A DNA stretch of 20,127 nt from Desulfobulbaceae bacterium UBA5628 (GTDB taxonomy: Bacteria > Desulfobacterota > Desulfobulbia > Desulfobulbales > Desulfurivibrionaceae), in contig DIKC01000068.1 in the NCBI GenBank assembly GCA_002421565.1, forward strand, positions 620 through 20,746, written 5' to 3'. Both the position numbers and the translations under genes were made by a program. Of the stretch, positions 16,362 to 20,127 are shown piece by piece; within the stretch, counting starts at the first letter, position 1, and each line of letters begins with the position of its first letter. The notes under the pieces are model-generated. The model worked only from the letters and a program-made list of their open reading frames with translations. It made no database searches and had not been told where the DNA came from.

Positions 16362-17506
16362 CGTTCGCCCAGGGATTCGTGGAGGGTCTTGGTGATCGGT
16401 TTGGTGAGGTACTTGAAGACCGTGTTGCGGCCGGTTTTGATCTCCACGGTGGCGGTCATGCCGGGCTGGATTTTGACCCGGTCGGGGCCGAGCCCGGTCA
16501 GGTCCTTGCCCTCCAGCCGCACCTGCACCCGATAATAGGGCTCTTCATTGGCGGCCCTCGCTTCCTCGTTCAAGGTGTCGGCGCTGATGTAGGTGACCTC
16601 GCCGTCGAATGAGCCGTAGATCGTGTAATCCCAGGCATCGAACTTGACCGTGGCCGGCAGGCCGCTTTTGACAAAGGCGATGTCCTTGGGCTTCACCTTG
16701 GCCTCGACCAGAAACTCGTCGTCCATCGGCACGATCTGCATGATCTCCTCGCCCGGCCGGGCCACCCCGCCCCGGGTGGTGATCCGGATGTTGCGCACCA
16801 CCCCGTCCATGGGGGAACTGATCTCGGAGTGCTCCATCACCTCCCGGTGCTGGGCCAGCAACTGGCTGAGGCTTTCCATGTTTTCCCTGGCCCGGGCAAG
16901 TTCGGCCTGGGCGTCTTCCAGGTATTTGTTGCGGCGGTTGACGATCTTGCCCTCGATATCCACCTTCTGCCGCTGGAGGCGGAGGATTTCCACCTTGCTC
17001 ACGTCGCCGGTTTCCTGGAGCGGCATGGTCAGGGCCAGCTCATTCTTGATCAGTTCCAGGGTCTCGCCGAGCACCCGGAGTTCGTCATGCAGGCTCTCTC
17101 GCCGCTTGCGGTAAAGGATTTGATGATTGGCCAGGATTTCCGGGTATTCGGCCACTTCCGGCGGGAAGCGCGGGGCCTGGTCCAGCAGTTCGGCGGTCAG
17201 TCGGGCTTCCGCCGCCTTGAGGGCCGCCACCTTGGCCCTGGTTTCCAGATAAGCCGCCTCGCTGCGCGCCTTGTTGAAGCGCATCAAAACCTGCCCTTCG
17301 CGGACCAAATCCCCTTCCCGCACCGGGATTTCCTCGACCATCGCCTGTTCCATCACTTGGATGATCTGGTTGCGCGAGCTGGGAATCACCGCCCCCTGCA
17401 CCCTGGTGATCTGGTCGATTTCCGCCCATAAGGCCCAAGCCACAAAGGCGGCGACGCTGAAGGCGATAGCCGGGATCAAAAGCCGGGCCGAGCCGCTCCT
17501 TTTCAT
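16358..17506 (-). CDS. HlyD-family membrane fusion protein of a type I secretion system
   Basis: This is the periplasmic adaptor linking the inner-membrane ABC exporter to the TolC-like channel, 382 residues. One N-terminal membrane helix (about 8-29) anchors it. A first half-lipoyl segment follows (VQGAVIPSSRNQIIQVMEQ and VREGDLVREGQVLMRF). Next comes a long charged helical hairpin (about 75-230, likely coiled coil), then the second half-lipoyl motif ISSPMDGVVRNI and a beta-barrel domain (VEAKVKPKDIAFVKSGLPA). The C-terminal segment has IQPGMTATVEIKTG and ends in the family pattern TGRNTVFKYLTKPI. It is most like adaptors of LapBCE/HasDEF-type exporters. Its ATG overlaps the stop of the ABC gene (ATGA, 17503-17506). 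Its own stop shares a CTAG with the opposing hemD stop. Confidence 0.92.
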   Translation of the reverse strand: MKRSGSARLLIPAIAFSVAAFVAWALWAEIDQITRVQGAVIPSSRNQIIQVMEQAMVEEIPVREGDLVREGQVLMRFNKARSEAAYLETRAKVAALKAAEARLTAELLDQAPRFPPEVAEYPEILANHQILYRKRRESLHDELRVLGETLELIKNELALTMPLQETGDVSKVEILRLQRQKVDIEGKIVNRRNKYLEDAQAELARARENMESLSQLLAQHREVMEHSEISSPMDGVVRNIRITTRGGVARPGEEIMQIVPMDDEFLVEAKVKPKDIAFVKSGLPATVKFDAWDYTIYGSFDGEVTYISADTLNEEARAANEEPYYRVQVRLEGKDLTGLGPDRVKIQPGMTATVEIKTGRNTVFKYLTKPITKTLHESLGER

Positions 17507-19224
17507 GCTTTTGCCTCCTTGCCGGACAATTTGGCCATGATCGCTTCCCGCGGCCCGTCCAGCAGCAGCCTGCCGTTGCCGCAGACCACGATCCGGTCGA
17601 GCAGGGGCAGCAAGGCGGTCTTGTGGGTGGCGACCAGGATGGTGGTTCCGCCGGCCGCCATTTTGCCCAGCAGGGCGACGATTTTCGCTTCCGTGGCGGC
17701 ATCCATCGAGGCGGTGGGTTCATCGAGCAACAGCAGCACCGGCTTGACCAGCAGCAGCCGGGTCAGGCCGATCAACTGCTTCTGGCCGCCGGAAATGCCC
17801 CGGCCCCCTTCGCTGATCGGCAGGGCCATGCCCAGCGGGTGGTTGTTGATGAGGTCGAGCAGGCCGGTTTCCCGGGCCGCCGCCAGCAGGGCCTCGTCGC
17901 CGGGATCGTCGATCCCCCGGGTCAGGTTGTCCCGCAGGGCGCCGCGAATCAGGCGGATTTCCTGGGGCACGTAGGCGATCAGTTGCCGCAGCCGCTCCGG
18001 TTTGATCATCGCCATGTCCAGGCCGCCGAGCAGGGCGCGGCCCTCCTTGCCCCGGTAAAGGCCGGAGGCGATTTTAAGAAGGGTCGATTTGCCTGAACCA
18101 ACCGGCCCGATCACCCCCACCCGTTCGCCGGGACGCAACTCCAGCCGGGGCAGCTCCAGGGCCGGGCGGTCTTTTTCATTGTAGAAAAATTTGATCCCTT
18201 CCAAGCGCAGGGATCCCTCCACCACTTCCGGGGTCAGGGTTCGTTCCTCCTCGTCCAGTTCGTTGGGCTGGGCGATCAGGGCGTCGAGGTTTTTCAGCGC
18301 CGCCCGGCAGTGCGCCCACTGGACCAGAATCCCCGGCAGCCGCCCCACCGGGGCCAAGGCCCGGGAGCTGATGATCGAGCAGGCGATCAGGCCGCCCATG
18401 GTCATCCGTCCTTCCACCACCAGCCAAGCCCCGAAGGAGACCAGGGCCACGTAGCCGAACTGCTGGAGGGCGGCGGTAAGGTTGGCGGCGGAGGCCGAGG
18501 CGTGCTTGGTTCGGTCGTCGTCGAGCCCGGCCTGTTCCAGCAACTCATGCCAGTCGGCCCGGATTTTTTCCTCGCCGCCGGCCGCCTTGATCGACTCGAT
18601 GCCGTCGATGGATTCCACCAGCATCCCGGCCTTTTTGTTGCCGTGGCCCTGGCTGGCGGCGGTGGCCCGGTTGATTTGCCGCTGGAAGAGCAGCCCGGCC
18701 AGCAGGGTGAGCGGCAGCAGAACCAGCGGTACCGCCGCCAGAGGCCCGCCGATCAGCATGATCACGAAGATGAAGAAGAGGGCAAAGGGCAGGTCGGCCA
18801 TGACGAAGATGGTGGCCGAACTCATCACCCCGCGCAGGTATTCCAGCCCCTTGATCTGGGAGGCGAAGGTACCCAGCGAAGGCGGCCGGGCTTCCATCCG
18901 AATCCCCAGGGCGCGGCGGAAAAACCACACGGCCAGCTCGATGTCGATCCGGGTCGCCTCCCGGTCGAGTATTACCCCGCGCAACTGCTTGAGCAGCAGT
19001 TCCAGCAGAATCGCCACCCCCACCCCCCCGGCCAGGACGAAAAGGGTGTTGAAGCCGGTGTGGGGAATTACCCGGTCGTAAACCTGCATGGTGAACAGGG
19101 AGCTGGCCAGGGTCAGGGTGTTGACCACCAGGGTGGCGATCAAGGCGTCGCGGAAGATTCCCTTGCGCCGGCCCAGGGCCTGCCAGAGCAGGGTGGCGGC
19201 CCGTTCGATTTTAGCGGTCGGCAC
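17503..19224 (-). CDS. Type I secretion ABC exporter, ATPase-permease fusion
   Basis: This is a homodimeric inner-membrane exporter for large proteins, 573 residues. The transmembrane domain has about six hydrophobic segments (roughly 28-48, 60-78, 138-158, 163-181, 255-280 and neighbours), with the family motif MQVYDRVIPHTGFNTLFVLA. The nucleotide-binding domain starts near 335. It has Walker A GPVGSGKS (373-380), the signature ISGGQKQ (477-482), Walker B VLLLLDEPTASMD (496-508) and the H-loop His534. The N-terminal C39-peptidase-like domain common in RTX exporters of the LapB/HlyB type is absent, so it resembles the PrtD/HasD layout. The start is a GTG (19222-19224) inside the end of the TolC gene, with a 14-base overlap and no strong ribosome binding site. 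The substrate is unknown. Confidence 0.92.
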   Translation of the reverse strand: MPTAKIERAATLLWQALGRRKGIFRDALIATLVVNTLTLASSLFTMQVYDRVIPHTGFNTLFVLAGGVGVAILLELLLKQLRGVILDREATRIDIELAVWFFRRALGIRMEARPPSLGTFASQIKGLEYLRGVMSSATIFVMADLPFALFFIFVIMLIGGPLAAVPLVLLPLTLLAGLLFQRQINRATAASQGHGNKKAGMLVESIDGIESIKAAGGEEKIRADWHELLEQAGLDDDRTKHASASAANLTAALQQFGYVALVSFGAWLVVEGRMTMGGLIACSIISSRALAPVGRLPGILVQWAHCRAALKNLDALIAQPNELDEEERTLTPEVVEGSLRLEGIKFFYNEKDRPALELPRLELRPGERVGVIGPVGSGKSTLLKIASGLYRGKEGRALLGGLDMAMIKPERLRQLIAYVPQEIRLIRGALRDNLTRGIDDPGDEALLAAARETGLLDLINNHPLGMALPISEGGRGISGGQKQLIGLTRLLLVKPVLLLLDEPTASMDAATEAKIVALLGKMAAGGTTILVATHKTALLPLLDRIVVCGNGRLLLDGPREAIMAKLSGKEAKA

Positions 19225-20127
19225 GGTTGTTGTTCCGGTAATGGTTGAGTTCGCCGGTGAGCAGGCGGAGATGGAGCCCGGCCCTGGTTACTTCCGCTTC
19301 GGCATCCTCTACGGTGAGGGCGGCGTTGCTCGCCTCCCGCACCGCGTTGAGCACGTCGAGCCACGATTTTTGGCCGATTACATATTGGCGGGTGTAGGAA
19401 TCAAAGACCACGGCGGCGCTTTCCCGGTAGAGCAGGCTGTTTTCGCGGCGCAGACGGGCGGCGGTCAACTGCTGCCAGAATTCGGCTGTTTCGGCCCGGA
19501 TTTCCCGGATCGCCGCCAGCCGTTCGGCCCCGATCGCCTCTTGCCGGGAAAGGGCGGCGCTGACATTGGCGCCGGTGGACAACCCGGCCCCCAGTTGCGA
19601 TTGCAGCACCAGCATCGCCCGTTCGTCGGAGAGATTGCCTTCCCGTTTTTCCAGGCGCAGGGCGAGCAGCGGCCAGTAGGCGGCCTTTTGCGAGCGGACA
19701 TCGGCCTCGGCCGCCAGTCGTTCCCGCTCCAGCCCGGCCAGCACCGGCGAGGTCTCAAGCGCCTTGATCAGGGCCTCATCCTTGGTGGCCGGCCCCCCGC
19801 TTGCCGATTCGTCGTCGCTTACCTTGCCCACCGGCTTGCCGGTCAGTTCGCTCAAACGGGTCAAGCCCTGGTGCAGGGCCTGGGTGACAAAGGAGAGATC
19901 GTTGGCCGCCTGGTAGAGCCGGGAGTTGGCCAGGTCCAGATCCACCCGGGGGCTGACCTCCTGCTCGACCCGGCGGGAAATCATGGCCAGCAGCCGTTCA
20001 TGCTGCTGAACATTGCGATAGGCGATCTCCTGCTGGGCCTGGCGGCGGCGCACCTCGCTGAAGGCGTCGATCACCCGCCGCAGAATCGCCTGGCGGGCCA
20101 CGCCCATCGCCTCGCCGGCCGCGCCGT
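19211..20127 (-). CDS. TolC-like outer-membrane efflux protein of the type I system (N-terminus beyond window)
   Basis: Partial gene: the frame is open to the right edge, so the start and signal peptide are missing. About 305 C-terminal residues are visible. The pattern is typical of TolC/LapE proteins: long amphipathic helices, the SPRVDLDLANSRLYQAANDL segment, a second repeat with the AAYWPLLALRLEKR strand region, VLQSQLGAGLSTGANV, and the helix ending FDSYTRQYVIGQKSWLDVLNAVREASNA. It would form the outer-membrane channel and periplasmic tunnel completing the exporter with the two downstream genes. Its TAA stop lies 14 bases inside the start of the ABC gene. This supports a single operon in the order outer-membrane protein, ABC, adaptor. 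Confidence 0.88.
   Translation of the reverse strand, partial: GAAGEAMGVARQAILRRVIDAFSEVRRRQAQQEIAYRNVQQHERLLAMISRRVEQEVSPRVDLDLANSRLYQAANDLSFVTQALHQGLTRLSELTGKPVGKVSDDESASGGPATKDEALIKALETSPVLAGLERERLAAEADVRSQKAAYWPLLALRLEKREGNLSDERAMLVLQSQLGAGLSTGANVSAALSRQEAIGAERLAAIREIRAETAEFWQQLTAARLRRENSLLYRESAAVVFDSYTRQYVIGQKSWLDVLNAVREASNAALTVEDAEAEVTRAGLHLRLLTGELNHYRNNNRADR

Overview
The window is a gene-dense, GC-rich piece of a Gram-negative bacterial chromosome. Lipopolysaccharide heptose synthesis (gmhA), a periplasmic S13 carboxypeptidase, a TolC/HlyD type I exporter and the Yej binding-protein transporter all imply an outer membrane. A rubredoxin and a SUMT/HemD fusion next to hemC fit an anaerobe of the former Deltaproteobacteria (Desulfobacterota, perhaps a Desulfobulbales sulfate or sulfur metaboliser). 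That placement is inference from gene content; no taxonomic marker is present. Gene spacing and composition look uniform, and I see no insertion sequence, tRNA, rRNA, CRISPR array or prophage gene.

Left block (1-5456, minus strand): a four-gene overlapping operon read right to left. An HD-PDEase-like/GAF protein is followed by yejA, yejB and yejE, with yejE running off the left edge. Each gene overlaps the next by one to four bases (ATGA, TAATG, ATGA), so translation is probably coupled. A good sigma70-like promoter lies at 5514-5542. The HD/GAF protein carries, between its two recognisable domains, two 24-residue segments resembling the c-di-GMP-binding repeats of MshEN domains. This is the most interesting observation in the window.

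Middle block (5573-10875, plus strand): leuC-leuD (isopropylmalate isomerase type), then an RlmD/RumA-type rRNA methyltransferase starting on a TTG that overlaps the leuD stop. A separately expressed rubredoxin with an unusual Cys-x-Cys knuckle follows, then a large DUF342/FapA-like protein.

Right-centre (10895-16361): a minus-strand D-alanyl-D-alanine carboxypeptidase (dacB type) diverges from gmhA. gmhA overlaps a conserved protein of unknown function, tentatively deoxyhypusine-synthase-like. A putative promoter then leads into hemC and a fused uroporphyrinogen-III methyltransferase/synthase. These last two make uroporphyrinogen III and precorrin-2 for siroheme, cobalamin or alternative heme synthesis.

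Right block (16358-20127, minus strand): a type I secretion operon in the order TolC-like outer-membrane protein (N-terminus beyond the right edge), ABC exporter and HlyD-family adaptor, with overlapping genes. It meets the hem operon tail to tail at a shared CTAG. No secreted substrate gene is visible.
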